Source: Shewanella psychromarinicola
GTDB taxonomy: Bacteria > Pseudomonadota > Gammaproteobacteria > Enterobacterales > Shewanellaceae
Direction of reading: 5' to 3'
NCBI RefSeq assembly: GCF_003855155.1
Contig: NZ_CP034073.1
Location: 992,001 to 1,056,000, forward strand
DNA: 64,000 nt
Shown: positions 47,239 to 57,575 of the stretch, in pieces
Position numbering within the stretch: position 1 is the stretch's first letter
How the letters are laid out: every line of letters starts with the position of its first letter
Program-made: the position numbers and the translations under genes
Notes under the pieces: generated by a model
The model's input: only the letters and a program-made list of their open reading frames with translations
What the model was told of the DNA's origin: nothing
The model's database searches: none

Positions 47239-48086
47239 TAGAAATTGGCCAACTCGCGAATGCACGTGCTGCACAAGCATTTATTGATTACCTCAAGGGG
47301 TTAAATATTCAATGTCATGCCGTGGCTCATGCTCAGGGTGTTAGCCTAGAGATTAATAACCCAGCTGATGAAAACCGAGCCCGCGCCGAGTTAATTGAGT
47401 TTGCTAAAAACCCATACGACAGTAAGTATTTACAGGCATCTTGGGATAACGGCGCTACCAATACTAAATTTGACTATGGCCCGGGAACAAAAGGCTTAAT
47501 TCAACAGTTTATGAAAGGTGCTGGCCCGCTGACGTTAATCTGCTTTTTTGTTTGTGTTGCCATTTTCGCTGGCATGAACCTTGGTTTTGCCAATGCTATC
47601 TTTACTCAGTTATCTTTTTTCGGCGCCGTTGCGGACAGTGGTTTAAACCAAGTTTGGCGAGTGTTTACGCCAAGCCTAATGCACTTTTCTGCTATGCATA
47701 TCATCTTTAATATACTGTGGTGGTGGTACTTAGGCGGTAAAATTGAAACCAATTTGGGTACTCGACCACTACTGTTTTTATTAGTTGCAGCGGGCACTTT
47801 GCCTAATATTGTGCAGTTTTACATGACAGGACCTAATTTTGGTGGGCTGTCTGGCGTCGTTTATGCTGTGGTGGGTTACACTTGGTTAATGGGTATTCGC
47901 AAACCCAGCTGTGGTATTAGCTTACCGCAATCTTATATGATTTTTATGCTCATTTGGTTAGTCTTGGGCTTTACTGATGTGCTTGGAATGCCAATTGCAA
48001 ATGGTGCCCACATTGCGGGGCTCTGTGTCGGGTTAGCTCAGGCATTATTTGATAGCAGAAAATCACAACAAGCTAAAACCAGCTAA
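47235..48086 (+). CDS. glpG: Rhomboid intramembrane serine protease GlpG
   Basis: A 283-residue inner-membrane protease. An N-terminal cytosolic domain is followed by about six segments. The catalytic Ser206 is in GLSGVVYA and His259 in NGAHIAG. The HxxxxN motif [11 protein letters not shown] is conserved. ATG at 47235 overlaps the glpE stop (ATGA) and is preferred to the earlier TTG at 47217. Confidence 0.95.
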   Translation: MIEIGQLANARAAQAFIDYLKGLNIQCHAVAHAQGVSLEINNPADENRARAELIEFAKNPYDSKYLQASWDNGATNTKFDYGPGTKGLIQQFMKGAGPLTLICFFVCVAIFAGMNLGFANAIFTQLSFFGAVADSGLNQVWRVFTPSLMHFSAMHIIFNILWWWYLGGKIETNLGTRPLLFLLVAAGTLPNIVQFYMTGPNFGGLSGVVYAVVGYTWLMGIRKPSCGISLPQSYMIFMLIWLVLGFTDVLGMPIANGAHIAGLCVGLAQALFDSRKSQQAKTS

Positions 48087-48100
48087 TCACCACTAATAGC

Positions 48101-48124
48101 GCCACCTTAGGTGGCACTTTTTTT
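48101..48124 (+). terminator. Terminator after glpG
   Basis: GCCACC and GGTGGC with a 3-nt loop, then AC and seven T. Confidence 0.85.
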
Positions 48125-48168
48125 GACATTAATGGGCTCATATAAACCGTGCTTTTCAACGCCAATCG

Positions 48169-48822
48169 TTAAGCCATTTCGAGTACTTTATTGACCAGTT
48201 TCTCAATACCAATATGTGCCTCTAATATCGATGTCGCTAACATATACCCTGGCGTACTGACTATTTTATTCACTTCATCAACAACAATATCTTCAACTTG
48301 CACGTCTTTATGCTTACCGCCCATTTCATTGAATGCATGAGCCGTCTCTGAATCTGTGCCAATGGTGCCAACAGCTCCTTTGCCGTAAATGTTAGGGATC
48401 ATCACAGGTGAAATACACACAAAACCAACAGGCTTGTGTGCCAAAGAAAACTCACGAATAAAGTTCTCTACAATAGGCTGAATATGACAATTACTGCCAG
48501 TAGTTGCAAAGTTGGATAAATTTTTAGCGGCACCAAAACCACCGGGAATAACCAAACCATCAAATTGACTGATCTCTAAGGTGCTGGCATTGAGTACTTC
48601 ACCACGAGCAATTCGTGCAGACTCTACTAACACATTACGGGTTTCGTCTGTGTTGACCTCACCCGTTAGATGATTCACCACATGCATTTGAGTCATGTCC
48701 GGAGCAAAACATTGATATTGTGCTCCCGCTCGCGTTATCGCCAGCAAGGTTAATACGGCTTCATGAATCTCAGTTCCATCAAACACCCCACAGCCACTCA
48801 ACAACACAGCAATTTTTTTCAT
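48169..48822 (-). CDS. elbB: Isoprenoid biosynthesis glyoxalase-like protein ElbB
   Basis: A 217-residue DJ-1/PfpI-superfamily protein. Family motifs are VLLSGCGVFDGTEIHEAV, GLVIPGGFGAAKNLS, and KPVGFVCISPVMIPN with the nucleophile-type Cys. ElbB has reported glyoxalase activity, and its old name relates it to isoprenoid synthesis. Met at 48822 has AGGAGG five bases upstream and is preferred over 48837. Confidence 0.93.
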   Translation of the reverse strand: MKKIAVLLSGCGVFDGTEIHEAVLTLLAITRAGAQYQCFAPDMTQMHVVNHLTGEVNTDETRNVLVESARIARGEVLNASTLEISQFDGLVIPGGFGAAKNLSNFATTGSNCHIQPIVENFIREFSLAHKPVGFVCISPVMIPNIYGKGAVGTIGTDSETAHAFNEMGGKHKDVQVEDIVVDEVNKIVSTPGYMLATSILEAHIGIEKLVNKVLEMA

Positions 48823-49352
48823 GACATCCTCCTTCAACTTTTAAGTGATAATGTAAATATTACAACAAAAAAACAACAAAATGATTGATCTGATTAAAAA
48901 TCGTGCTAACTTGGACCGTCGAATTTAGTAGATGAGCTTTTTGTAACCATAAAACATCACTAAATTCTATTGTGACTTAACTGACATCAATAAAAAAGTC
49001 CACAAATTAGTAATATTTATGAGAATTAATATTTAGCTCACAAAAATAAAAATAAACGCCTTAATTCAACTAGTTACAGATTTCATTTCAAGTCGTAGGA
49101 AAATCTATCCAGTAAGGTTGATTAATTCACTCACAGACTTATCCACAGGCTGTGAATCTTTGTCGCGCCTAATAGTTTGCTTTTCTCTATAAAATTACCC
49201 ACAAAACCTCACTGGATACGCCACTGGTCAGACGTTACGGTCATTGAGCACTATCTTGGGTAAATAACTGACAATCTCACAAGCATCTTGAGGTGCTGTG
49301 GGTATAATGTCATCCTATTAGTCTCGCAAAATACTGAACACGAATATTAATT
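48823..49352. other. Intergenic region upstream of polA; no gene seen
   Basis: About 530 bp of A/T-rich sequence between the divergent elbB and polA. It includes a consensus DnaA box at 49139-49147 and a one-mismatch copy near 49195. No coding region is supported. Confidence 0.5.
49139..49147 (+). promoter_or_regulatory. Consensus DnaA box upstream of polA
   Basis: TTATCCACA matches the TTATNCACA DnaA consensus. TTACCCACA, one mismatch away, follows about 50 bp later. Both lie 150-210 bp before polA. A single consensus box can occur by chance. Confidence 0.4.
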
Positions 49353-52109
49353 ATGCCAACGATTCCCAATAATCCGCTCATCCTCGTTGATGGATCATCT
49401 TATCTTTATCGCGCTTATTATTCGCCGCCTCATTTAACCAATTCCAAAGGTGAAGCGACAGGCGCGGTTTATGGTGTCATTAATATGCTTCGCAGTTTAT
49501 TAAGCCGCTACAGCCCAAGTCATATCGCGGTGGTGTTTGATGCCAAAGGCAAAACCTTCCGCAACGATATGTACGACGAATATAAAGCCCAGCGTCCACC
49601 GATGCCTGATGATCTGCGCACTCAAATAGAACCCTTGCACAAAATCATTCACGCGATGGGTTTACCACTGATCAGCATTTCGGGTGTCGAAGCCGACGAT
49701 GTGATCGGTACCATTGCGCTTCAAGCGAGTAAAGAAGGCCGAGCGACGTTAATCAGTACCGGCGATAAAGATATGGCGCAACTCGTCAATGAGCATGTGA
49801 CGTTAATCAATACCATGACAGACACCATTATGGGGCCCGAAGAGGTCAAGACGAAATACGGTGTTAACCCAGATAGAATAATCGACTTCTTAGCACTCAT
49901 GGGCGACAAATCTGACAATATTCCGGGCTTACCTGGTGTCGGCGAAAAAACCGCTTTAGCCATGCTCATCGGAGCAGGCAGTGTTGCCCAGCTATTAGCC
50001 GATCCTCACAGTGTTGTCGACATGGGTTTTCGAGGCTCGAAAACCATGCCGGCTAAAATTATCGACAATGCCGATATGCTAAGGCTGTCTTACGAGCTAG
50101 CCACCATCAAAACAGATGTCAAACTCGAACAAGACTGGCATGAGCTCAATGTTAAACCACAAGATCGAGATGAACTGATTAAATGCTTTGGTGAAATGGA
50201 GTTCAAGCGTTGGTTAGCTGAAGTATTAGATAACAAGCAACCTCGCGGCACTGTTAGCGACGCTAGCGATGAAGAAATTGCCGTATCGCCAACCATTGAA
50301 GCTGAGTATGAAACGATTCTGACTATGGAAGCGCTCGATAAATGGATCGAACAGCTCAACAGCGCCGACCTTATTGCGATTGATACTGAAACCACTAGTC
50401 TCAATTACATGGAAGCAGAACTTGTCGGTTTATCATTTGCTACCGAAGCAGGTAAAGCGGCCTATTTACCGTTAGCTCATGATTACCTTGACGCGCCGCA
50501 GCAAATCGATAAAGCCAGTGCACTTGAAAAGCTGCGCCCAATTCTTGAAAGTGACACTCTCCAAAAAGTCGGTCAAAACCTAAAATATGATATGAGTATT
50601 TTAGCCAATGCAGGCATTACTCTCAAAGGTGTACGCTTTGATACCATGCTCGAATCCTATGTGTTTAATTCAGTCGCATCACGTCACGACATGGACGGTT
50701 TAGCATTAAAATATCTTGGTCATAAAAATATTAGTTTTGAAGAAGTCGCAGGTAAAGGCGCAAAAAAACTGACCTTTAACCAAGTTAATTTAGATATAGC
50801 AGGCCCTTATGCCGCCGAAGATGCTGATATTACCCTGCGTTTACATCAACATCTATGGCCAAGACTTGAAAAAGAACCTGAACTCGCCAGTGTATTTAAT
50901 GAGTTAGAACTGCCATTAATTCAAGTATTGTCAGACGTCGAGCGCCAAGGTGTATTAATCGACTCAATGTTACTTAGCCAGCAAAGTGGTGAGTTGGCCA
51001 AAAAGCTTGATGAACTGGAAATTAAAGCCTACGAAATAGCAGAAGAGAAGTTTAATTTAGCTTCACCCAAGCAGCTGCAAACGCTCTTTTTTGAAAAACT
51101 AGGTTACCCAGTCAAAAAGAAAACGCCTAAGGGTGCACCATCAACAGCTGAAGAAGTGTTAGTTGAACTGGCACTAGACTACCCTTTACCTAAAATCATC
51201 CTTGAGCATCGCAGCCTAGCAAAACTAAAGAGCACCTATACCGATAAACTGCCGCTAATGGTTAACGCTATCACGGGTCGTGTTCATACCAGTTACCACC
51301 AAGCTAATGCTGCGACTGGCCGTTTGTCATCGAGTGAACCCAACTTACAGAATATTCCCATTCGCACCGAAGAAGGTCGCCGTATTCGTCAAGCCTTTAT
51401 CGCTCCTGCGGGTCGTAAGATTTTAGCAGCCGATTATTCGCAAATTGAACTGCGGATCATGGCGCATTTATCCCAAGATGCAGGCTTATTAGCGGCTTTT
51501 GCTGCAAACAAAGATATCCACAAAGCCACTGCAGCTGAAGTGTTTGGAATACATTTTGAAGAAGTGACCACAGAACAACGTCGCCGCGCCAAAGCGGTTA
51601 ACTTTGGCTTAATTTATGGTATGTCTGCATTTGGTTTAGGCAAACAACTGGATATTCCACGTAACGAAGCACAAACGTATATCGACACTTATTTTGCTCG
51701 CTACCCAGGTGTGCTTAAATACATGGAAGAAACGCGAGCCATCGCTGCTGAATTGGGTTATGTGTCAACATTATTCGGACGTCGTTTATACTTACCAGAA
51801 ATCCGCGATCGAAACGCATTACGTCGTCAAGCTGCTGAACGCGCAGCGATTAATGCGCCCATGCAAGGTACTGCCGCAGATATCATCAAAAAAGCCATGA
51901 TATCGATTCACCATTGGATCAATACCAGCACACAAGGTGAAATCACCTTAATCATGCAAGTGCACGATGAATTAGTGTTTGAGGTTGATGAGGCGCAAGC
52001 TGAAACGCTCAAAACAAAAGTGTGCGATTTAATGGCTCAAGCGGCGTCATTGGACGTGACCTTATTAGCTGAGGCAGGCATTGGCGACAACTGGGGTGAA
52101 GCCCACTAG
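49353..52109 (+). CDS. polA: DNA polymerase I PolA
   Basis: A 918-residue repair polymerase. Residues 1-290 are the 5' nuclease ([32 protein letters not shown]). Residues about 325-520 are the 3'-5' exonuclease with an intact [13 protein letters not shown]. The polymerase domain follows ([58 protein letters not shown]). Length and motifs are typical of enteric PolA. Spot 42 RNA lies downstream, as in E. coli. Confidence 0.98.
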   Translation: MPTIPNNPLILVDGSSYLYRAYYSPPHLTNSKGEATGAVYGVINMLRSLLSRYSPSHIAVVFDAKGKTFRNDMYDEYKAQRPPMPDDLRTQIEPLHKIIHAMGLPLISISGVEADDVIGTIALQASKEGRATLISTGDKDMAQLVNEHVTLINTMTDTIMGPEEVKTKYGVNPDRIIDFLALMGDKSDNIPGLPGVGEKTALAMLIGAGSVAQLLADPHSVVDMGFRGSKTMPAKIIDNADMLRLSYELATIKTDVKLEQDWHELNVKPQDRDELIKCFGEMEFKRWLAEVLDNKQPRGTVSDASDEEIAVSPTIEAEYETILTMEALDKWIEQLNSADLIAIDTETTSLNYMEAELVGLSFATEAGKAAYLPLAHDYLDAPQQIDKASALEKLRPILESDTLQKVGQNLKYDMSILANAGITLKGVRFDTMLESYVFNSVASRHDMDGLALKYLGHKNISFEEVAGKGAKKLTFNQVNLDIAGPYAAEDADITLRLHQHLWPRLEKEPELASVFNELELPLIQVLSDVERQGVLIDSMLLSQQSGELAKKLDELEIKAYEIAEEKFNLASPKQLQTLFFEKLGYPVKKKTPKGAPSTAEEVLVELALDYPLPKIILEHRSLAKLKSTYTDKLPLMVNAITGRVHTSYHQANAATGRLSSSEPNLQNIPIRTEEGRRIRQAFIAPAGRKILAADYSQIELRIMAHLSQDAGLLAAFAANKDIHKATAAEVFGIHFEEVTTEQRRRAKAVNFGLIYGMSAFGLGKQLDIPRNEAQTYIDTYFARYPGVLKYMEETRAIAAELGYVSTLFGRRLYLPEIRDRNALRRQAAERAAINAPMQGTAADIIKKAMISIHHWINTSTQGEITLIMQVHDELVFEVDEAQAETLKTKVCDLMAQAASLDVTLLAEAGIGDNWGEAH

Positions 52110-52177
52110 TTATTGAGGGTCACTAGCTGGCTCGTATCAGCAAAGGCTGCTAGACCATTCAAACAGGTTTAACGATT

Positions 52178-52205
52178 ATGCCACCTCACTGACGGTGGCA
52201 TTTTT
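52178..52205 (+). terminator. Terminator after polA
   Basis: ATGCCACC and GGTGGCAT with an 8-nt loop, followed by TTTTA. Confidence 0.88.
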
Positions 52206-52220
52206 ATGCTTCATTTTTTT

Positions 52221-52260
52221 AGAAAGTAATTTGTTAGAAAGTAATTTGTTAAAAAGTAAT
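52221..52260 (+). repeat. 15-bp tandem repeat after polA
   Basis: AGAAAGTAATTTGTT occurs twice in tandem, followed by a third partial unit AAAAAGTAAT. Confidence 0.75.
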
Positions 52261-52587
52261 CCCTCCTAAAATAGACGATAAAGCCTCGATCATAAAAGAC
52301 ATATCCATCTGTTAGAAAGTGTTACCCCACCTTATTTGCTATCAGTTCAATCAGTGGATGGCGATGAACAAGCAATTGATGGACCTCAAATCAGAGTTCA
52401 AATCTGTCTAAAACCGGTGCTAAAATCCGACAAGTATTTGCGGACTACCGAAAAAACTCAATCTGTATAACATTCCAAGCCGTTATGGTTAACAAAACAG
52501 CAATGTTTTGGGTCTAAAATCACACTATTATATGTCTTTATGAAAAACAGTTTTTTATTTTCAGGTTAATAGGCTATTATAATTGTC

Positions 52588-52695
52588 GTAGGGTACAGAG
52601 GTTAAGATGTTCAATCTTTCAAACCTTTATTTCACTAGCAATAGTGACTAGCCAAATTCGGCGCCCCAGCAATTTAGGTTGCTGGGGCTTTTTTT
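52588..52695 (+). ncRNA. spf: Spot 42 small RNA
   Basis: The conserved 5' part GTAGGGTACAGAGGTTAAG is followed by ATGTTCAATCTTTCA and the unstructured pairing regions. A strong terminator closes it (GCCCCAGCAA and TTGCTGGGGC, then seven T). TATTAT at 52575-52580 is the -10 box. The length of about 108 nt and the place between polA and engB match E. coli. Spot 42 is an Hfq-dependent regulator of sugar and central metabolism, controlled by CRP in E. coli. Confidence 0.95.
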
Positions 52696-52768
52696 GATTT
52701 TTTTTCGAGCTAAAAAATATTTAGAGCAAATACTTTAACTGTCGTTAGAGATCGGTTATTATATTGCT

Positions 52769-52879
52769 ATTGAGCGTCATCAAATTGAGTTGATGGCACT
52801 TGAGTCTTGTTGAATTTAGCTTCTCCCCAAAAGAGCTAATTTATTTGTACCGATGGCCGTTTGGTTATCGGTTTTTTTT
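52769..52879 (+). ncRNA. Candidate small RNA next to Spot 42
   Basis: TTTAAC (52734-52739), a 17-bp spacer and TATTAT (52757-52762) form a plausible promoter. About 80 nt later a hairpin TTAGCT/AGCTAA (52816-52839) displays the loop TCTCCCCAAAAG. A Rho-independent terminator follows: ACCGATGGCC and GGTTATCGGT (52849-52872) and then seven more T. An open frame over this stretch has no ribosome site. The C-rich loop resembles seed regions of sRNAs that pair with ribosome sites. I do not know a described RNA at this position. Confidence 0.5.
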
Positions 52880-52917
52880 GCCTAAAAATCAAGAACCCTA
52901 TACCAAAGACGAAAAAA

Positions 52918-52937
52918 AGCCGACATGTGTGTCGGCT
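52918..52937 (-). terminator. Terminator after engB
   Basis: AGCCGACA and TGTCGGCT with loop TGTG. Seven T in total, the first shared with the stem, end the hairpin on the minus strand. Confidence 0.88.
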
Positions 52938-52974
52938 CTTAGTGCTTGCTGGCAATCGATTAACCGCTCAATGG

Positions 52975-53631
52975 TTACTCGGGTTCTTGCTCAGCCTTCT
53001 CCTCAGCTAACCATTCAGGATGACACCAATCATTTAAAATGCTCAGCACCTTAGGTTTACCGGTGCCTTTCAATGACGACAAGGTCTCCACTTGCACCTT
53101 ATCACCAAAATCCTTTAGGGCTGAACGCACCTCATTGATGGTTTTCATTTTGGTACTCTGGGTTAACTTATCAGACTTAGTTAACAAAGCTAATACCGGA
53201 ATATTACTCAATACTGCCCATTCAATCATCTGCATATCAAGATCTTTCAATGGATGACGAATATCCATCAATACCACCAAACCACTTAAACAAGCACGTT
53301 TTTGTAAATACTCACCAAGCGCCTGTTGCCATTTATTTTTTAATGCTAAAGGGACTTGCGCAAAACCATAGCCCGGTAAATCGACCAAGCGACGATCATC
53401 ATCCAACTGAAAAACGTTAATCAATTGGGTTCGACCTGGTGTTTTACTGGTTCGAGCTAAACCTTTTTGCTCCGTTAGTGCATTTAACGCACTGGACTTA
53501 CCGGCATTAGAACGCCCAGCAAACGCAATCTCAACCCCGATATCCCCAGGAAGATACTGATCTAAATGCGCAATATCTGGCGCACTGATTAAAAACTTAG
53601 CCCTACGGAAATCGATACGAGATTCAGTCAC
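52975..53631 (-). CDS. engB: Ribosome biogenesis GTP-binding protein EngB (YihA/YsxC)
   Basis: A 218-residue essential GTPase for 50S subunit assembly. G1 is [17 protein letters not shown]3 is DLPGYGFA and G4 is LLTKSDKL. The N-terminal [12 protein letters not shown] is typical. An acidic tail (EEKAEQEPE) ends it. It is divergent from the cytochrome c4 gene. Confidence 0.96.
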   Translation of the reverse strand: MTESRIDFRRAKFLISAPDIAHLDQYLPGDIGVEIAFAGRSNAGKSSALNALTEQKGLARTSKTPGRTQLINVFQLDDDRRLVDLPGYGFAQVPLALKNKWQQALGEYLQKRACLSGLVVLMDIRHPLKDLDMQMIEWAVLSNIPVLALLTKSDKLTQSTKMKTINEVRSALKDFGDKVQVETLSSLKGTGKPKVLSILNDWCHPEWLAEEKAEQEPE

Positions 53632-53894
53632 TCTTCACTCCAATTAAATTACTTCTAGTAACGCGTTACCATAAATTTTTAACAATTGCTTACTTTTGCA
53701 CATTTTCGTGTAAAATATTAGCTTGATCACATTATATACCCAAGCAATGCTGATGTGTGTGATGTAGTCATAAATGATTTTGCTCTAACCGAACAAAATA
53801 AACTGCATAAAAAGCACTTGGAAAATCATTTTACCACGCTTGCGGGTCTTCCTAGTAAGCTCAGGACAATAAATTAACTAGAAGTTGGAACGCC

Positions 53895-54518
53895 ATGAAA
53901 AAGTTAGCTCTTGCGCTGTCTGTAGTCGCCGCTATGTCATCACCAGTTATGGCTGAAGGTAATGCTGAAGTAGGCAAAACTAAAGCAATCGTATGTTCTG
54001 CCTGTCACGGTGCTGACGGCAATAGCATGATTGATATGTATCCTAAATTAGCAGGCCAACACCCTGCCTATCTTGAAAAACAATTAACAGAGTTTCGATT
54101 AGCGGCCAAAACAGGTGGCGCAGAGGGTCGTATGAACCCCATTATGATCGGTTTTGCAATGGGACTCAGCGATGAAGACATTGCTGACATTTCAGCATTC
54201 TTTGCTAGCCAAGTACAAGTTGTTGCCGAGGTTGCCGATGTACCTACTGCAGGCGAGAAACTGTATAAAGGTGGTGATGCCGCCCGCGGTATTACCGCCT
54301 GTGTTGCTTGTCATGGACCTGAAGGTCAAGGCGCCGCTGCTGCAGGTTTCCCTGTGGTGGGTGGTCAACATGCTAACTATATCAACATTCAGCTAACACA
54401 ATTCCGTGATGGGATCCGTCATAACGATTTAAATGGCATGATGCAAGATGTCGCGAAAAAGCTGTCTGATGCTGATATCGAAGCATTATCTAAATATATT
54501 TCAAGTATTAAGCATTAA
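53895..54518 (+). CDS. Periplasmic dihaem cytochrome c4
   Basis: A 207-residue protein with a signal peptide (ends SPVMA-E). Two homologous haem domains each carry one CXXCH: CSACHGADGNS and CVACHGPEGQG. Each has an axial Met region (RMNPIMIGFAMGLSDEDIAD; LNGMMQDVAKKLSDADIEA). It is an electron carrier for terminal oxidases. The polA-engB-c4 order is shared with many gammaproteobacteria. Confidence 0.94.
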   Translation: MKKLALALSVVAAMSSPVMAEGNAEVGKTKAIVCSACHGADGNSMIDMYPKLAGQHPAYLEKQLTEFRLAAKTGGAEGRMNPIMIGFAMGLSDEDIADISAFFASQVQVVAEVADVPTAGEKLYKGGDAARGITACVACHGPEGQGAAAAGFPVVGGQHANYINIQLTQFRDGIRHNDLNGMMQDVAKKLSDADIEALSKYISSIKH

Positions 54519-54540
54519 TACTACTGAATATTAGCTAATA

Positions 54541-54567
54541 AAAAATGGGCTTTCGAGCTCATTTTTT
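54541..54567 (+). terminator. Terminator after cytochrome c4
   Basis: AAAAATGGGC and GCTCATTTTTT pair, with one G-T wobble, around a short loop. The T-run gives a termination signal. Confidence 0.7.
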
Positions 54568-54849
54568 ACCCCCTAAAGTTGACGTTGACGTAAACTTCAT
54601 CGATTATTACTTGACAGTGTTCACACTTTTAGCGTTAAATACACCCCGTACCGAGATGAACCCATCTGTTTGTAACATAAAACTAATAACATCAAGCAGG
54701 TTTCGGACTGATACATTTAAGATATAAGAATAAAGTTAATTTATAATAATAATAATTTAAGACCGCTCACTAATAATAACAACATGAGTCGATATTTCAT
54801 TTTGAAATACAGGTCGTAAAATTTGTAAGGAATAGACCGATTGGTCGAC

Positions 54850-55248
54850 ATGCTATTTAGCACTGCCTTACACAACAGAGTGACTGATAACCCAGAGCAT
54901 TATTTGAAGGATTCAAATAATGGCATACAAAGCTTATTGCTGAGGATGCATCCACTGGAGGCTTTATCGCTCGAAGGTACAAAGTAACAAGGATGGTTAA
55001 CTCTTGTCATTGAAGACAATTAGGATAATGATGCGTCATTGAAGACCATCTACGGAAACTGTAGTCAGGACGGCAACAGAATATAAAAAGTGTTATGGAT
55101 GACCAATAACAACTAGAAACGGCATGGAAAGCAGAAGAAATAAAGATCTGACCGGGATAGTCACATAGCAAGTAAGGATACTTGGAATCAGAATAAAGTG
55201 CGTTAGGCACTCTTTTACGAGGTGGCAGTTATACTGCCACCTTTTTTT
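54850..55248 (+). ncRNA. CsrB-type CsrA-sequestering RNA
   Basis: No coding region fits the 840 bp between cytochrome c4 and the next gene. The stretch holds 12 GGA motifs between 54908 and 55185. Several sit in hairpin loops: TTTGAAGGATTCAAA (54903-54917), CTACGGAAACTGTAG and CAAGTAAGGATACTTG (55169-55184). A strong terminator ends it: GGTGGCAGT and ACTGCCACC (55221-55241), then seven T. This is the architecture of CsrB/CsrC RNAs, which titrate the translational regulator CsrA. E. coli CsrC likewise lies between engB (yihA) and yihI. The 5' end is approximate; TGTAAGG at 54825 could be half of a UvrY/GacA box. Confidence 0.85.
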
Positions 55249-55357
55249 ATGCCCAAAATAACCTCAATATTGACTTGATTTAAAATACTTACTTTTAATT
55301 AGCCGCATTCGCTATATAATCGTTTATTAAGTCAATACTTAGGCACTGCTGTATTTG

Positions 55358-56020
55358 ATGAACGTATGTCCGCTTTGTAATCATGGTGCTCATTTTTTTG
55401 TTCAAGACAAAAAAAGAGCTTTCTACAGCTGCGAACGGTGTGGTTTAGTTTTTGCTAACCCAAAATCACATCTAATGCCTGATCTTGAACGTCAGCGTTA
55501 CGGTCGTGCACAAACGTCATCGAAACAGAAACCATTATCGCAATTTATACTGCCACTGCTTGAGCAAATATCTCAGCAACAGACAGGTGTATTAACGGGC
55601 CTGAATTTTGGCCGCTTACTTGATGAACAAAGTAAGCAATCCATCGCAGACGCCGGTCATCTTGTTAATCAATACGACCCGTTTTTTGCTGCTGATCAGT
55701 CGGTACTGAAACAGCGCTATGATTTTGTATGCTGTTATCGAGTATTTGAGCACTTTCGTCACCCTCACCGAGAATGGATGTTGCTTAGTCAATTAATTAA
55801 ACCCGGTGGCTGGTTAGCAATAAGTACCCCTTTATTGACCGATAAAGACCACTTTGCTAAATGGCATTACAAAAACAATCCAACTCATGTAAGCTTTTAT
55901 CAGCACTCGACATTCGAATATTTAGCATTAAATAGTGATTTTGAGCTATTATTTGCATCGAAAGCTCTAGTTTTGATGCAAAAATCATCAAAATCTGATA
56001 TAAAGCGCATCCTTATTTAG
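55358..56020 (+). CDS. Class I SAM-dependent methyltransferase with N-terminal zinc ribbon
   Basis: A 220-residue protein. Residues about 3-30 form a zinc-ribbon (CPLCNHG and CERCGLVF). The rest resembles Methyltransf_23-type domains: YDFVCCYRVFEHFRHPHREW, IKPGGWLAISTPLL and NPTHVSFYQHSTFEYL. The usual glycine-rich SAM loop is weak (GLNFGRLL), so activity is not certain. ATG at 55358 is the sensible start. The substrate is unknown. Confidence 0.75.
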   Translation: MNVCPLCNHGAHFFVQDKKRAFYSCERCGLVFANPKSHLMPDLERQRYGRAQTSSKQKPLSQFILPLLEQISQQQTGVLTGLNFGRLLDEQSKQSIADAGHLVNQYDPFFAADQSVLKQRYDFVCCYRVFEHFRHPHREWMLLSQLIKPGGWLAISTPLLTDKDHFAKWHYKNNPTHVSFYQHSTFEYLALNSDFELLFASKALVLMQKSSKSDIKRILI

Positions 56021-56075
56021 TGTCTTGCAGAAATTGCTCTGCAAGAACGTGTTTAGAAAACCTAACGAGAACATT

Positions 56076-56624
56076 ATGGCTCGCAGCAAAAAAACTCGCA
56101 AAGGCGGCGAAAACGGCGCTAAGTTTGCCCCAAGAGAGAAAAAAGTCGATCGCAATGCGGTGGATGGTAAAAAATCTGAAACAGGCCGTAAATCAGGCAG
56201 CCGTCATAATGAAACTTTACTTAAACAAGCATCAGATAGCGCAACAGTTAAGAGTAAAGATGCACGCCATGGCAGTAAAAAGCCGGTAGCATTAACATTA
56301 CCGACATCAATTACCAAGCCGTTAGTGGTTAAGCCTAAACAGCCTAAACTGAACGATGAGCAACAGTTATTGAAACTTGAAGAAGACCCAAGACTAAATC
56401 AATTGCTTGACCAACTTGAAGAAGGTCGCGATTTATCTGACACGGATCAAAAGTGGTTGAACAATCAATTAGACAAGATTGAGCAACTGATGTTAAGTTT
56501 AGGCCTTACTGAAGGTGATGATACGCCAACGGCCAGCCCTAAAAAGCAACTGAGCGACGATGAATTATTAAATCGTTTTGAATCAGGTGCTGATCTGCTC
56601 AAAGATTATCAACACAAAGATTAA
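56076..56624 (+). CDS. yihI: Der GTPase-activating protein YihI
   Basis: A 182-residue, highly basic N-terminus (MARSKKTRKGGENG) with an acidic C-terminal half (LDQLEEGRDLSDTDQKWLN). These features identify YihI, which stimulates the ribosome-assembly GTPase Der. The frame is open from 56025, but ATG at 56076 starts the conserved MARSKKTRK. Confidence 0.92.
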   Translation: MARSKKTRKGGENGAKFAPREKKVDRNAVDGKKSETGRKSGSRHNETLLKQASDSATVKSKDARHGSKKPVALTLPTSITKPLVVKPKQPKLNDEQQLLKLEEDPRLNQLLDQLEEGRDLSDTDQKWLNNQLDKIEQLMLSLGLTEGDDTPTASPKKQLSDDELLNRFESGADLLKDYQHKD

Positions 56625-56671
56625 TCTGCTCGATGACAGTAATACCAAGCTATTTCTTGGTTTGATATAAA

Positions 56672-56698
56672 AAAACTGGCGCATCTTGCGCCAGTTTT
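56672..56698 (+). terminator. Terminator after yihI
   Basis: AAAACTGGCGCA and TGCGCCAGTTTT form a 12-bp stem with loop TCT. Confidence 0.88.
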
Positions 56699-56719
56699 GT
56701 ATTCAGAAAAGGATAAATT

Positions 56720-57187
56720 GTGTCAACAACCGCCATCGTTATTGCTTTGCTCATTATTGTTGCCCTTGCAGCCTACGCAACACACTTACTGTTAACGCTT
56801 AAACGTCAAACACAAGCTAATCAGCAGGCATCATCAGAGCGTAAGGCTAAAGCTGACGAGCGTAGACAACAAATACTTACTGATATCCGCTACATAGCAG
56901 CGGCGATGTTAGAAGATCGCTGTGAACTGTCTGAAGGCGTTGTGCGCATAGGCAAATTATTTGATGTCTTATCACTGTCAGAACAAGTTGCGCCTGACTT
57001 CCCTAACCTATTTATCCATTATGACCTCATTAGAAACCATCCCATCATGGAAGCGCGTCAAGCCTTACCTAAACAACAACGAATGAAGTTTGATTTTGAG
57101 CGGATGAAATCAGAAGCAGAATTAGAACAAGTCATCCTAGAAGAAGCCAAATCCATTGCTAAGTTTGATAAACCGACCACTCACTAG
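56720..57187 (+). CDS. DUF2489 membrane-anchored protein
   Basis: A 155-residue protein starting at GTG with AAGGAT upstream. One N-terminal membrane segment (AIVIALLIIVALAAYATHLLL) precedes a coiled, charged cytoplasmic part. The segment ILTDIRYIAAAMLEDRCELSEGVVRI is the DUF2489 signature as I recall it. It commonly follows yihI and precedes hemN in related genomes; hemN is not here. Function is unknown. Confidence 0.8.
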   Translation: MSTTAIVIALLIIVALAAYATHLLLTLKRQTQANQQASSERKAKADERRQQILTDIRYIAAAMLEDRCELSEGVVRIGKLFDVLSLSEQVAPDFPNLFIHYDLIRNHPIMEARQALPKQQRMKFDFERMKSEAELEQVILEEAKSIAKFDKPTTH

Positions 57188-57202
57188 CACTTTTCAACCG
57201 AT

Positions 57203-57398
57203 TAGATCACCTCAACCCGGGATGATAAACCGTTATTGCAGCGCTATTGATCCTCTAACGGCGTCGCACTCACCATCGCCCAAGCTATTGACGTGTACAT
57301 TTGCCTTGTTAGCAAACCAAACAGCAAGTTTGAAATAAAATACAGAACATATTCATACGCTTATCGATTAATCCTATCTACTATCCTCGGTTGAGCTT
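57203..57398 (-). repeat. Intergenic repeat family, copy C
   Basis: On the minus strand it begins TTAAGCTCAACCGAGGATAG, has the landmark TTTGCTAACAAGGC, and ends CATCCCGGGTTGAGGTGATC. These match in order the ends and centre of the copies at 18782 and 29347. No gene is seen between 57188 and 57575. Confidence 0.5.
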
Positions 57399-57575
57399 AA
57401 GCGTCAAATTAGCACGATGATAGGTTATGCTGAGATCACATAAGCTAACGGGGCACATCATGAAGGTATAACAAACCTATATTAGATGTGTTTATTGTCC
57501 GATTAATATCAACCCCTTAGATAATGCACAGTAACAACAAGAAGCTTAATAAAGCTCAATAATTGGGATCACATT

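Noticed and set aside
52800..53054. Open frame of 84 codons overlapping the end of engB
   Set aside because: It runs through two terminators and into antisense of engB; an sRNA explains the structure better.
55007..55210. Minus-strand open frame inside the CsrB-type RNA
   Set aside because: The sequence is explained by repeated GGA hairpins on the plus strand, and the frame has no start signal.
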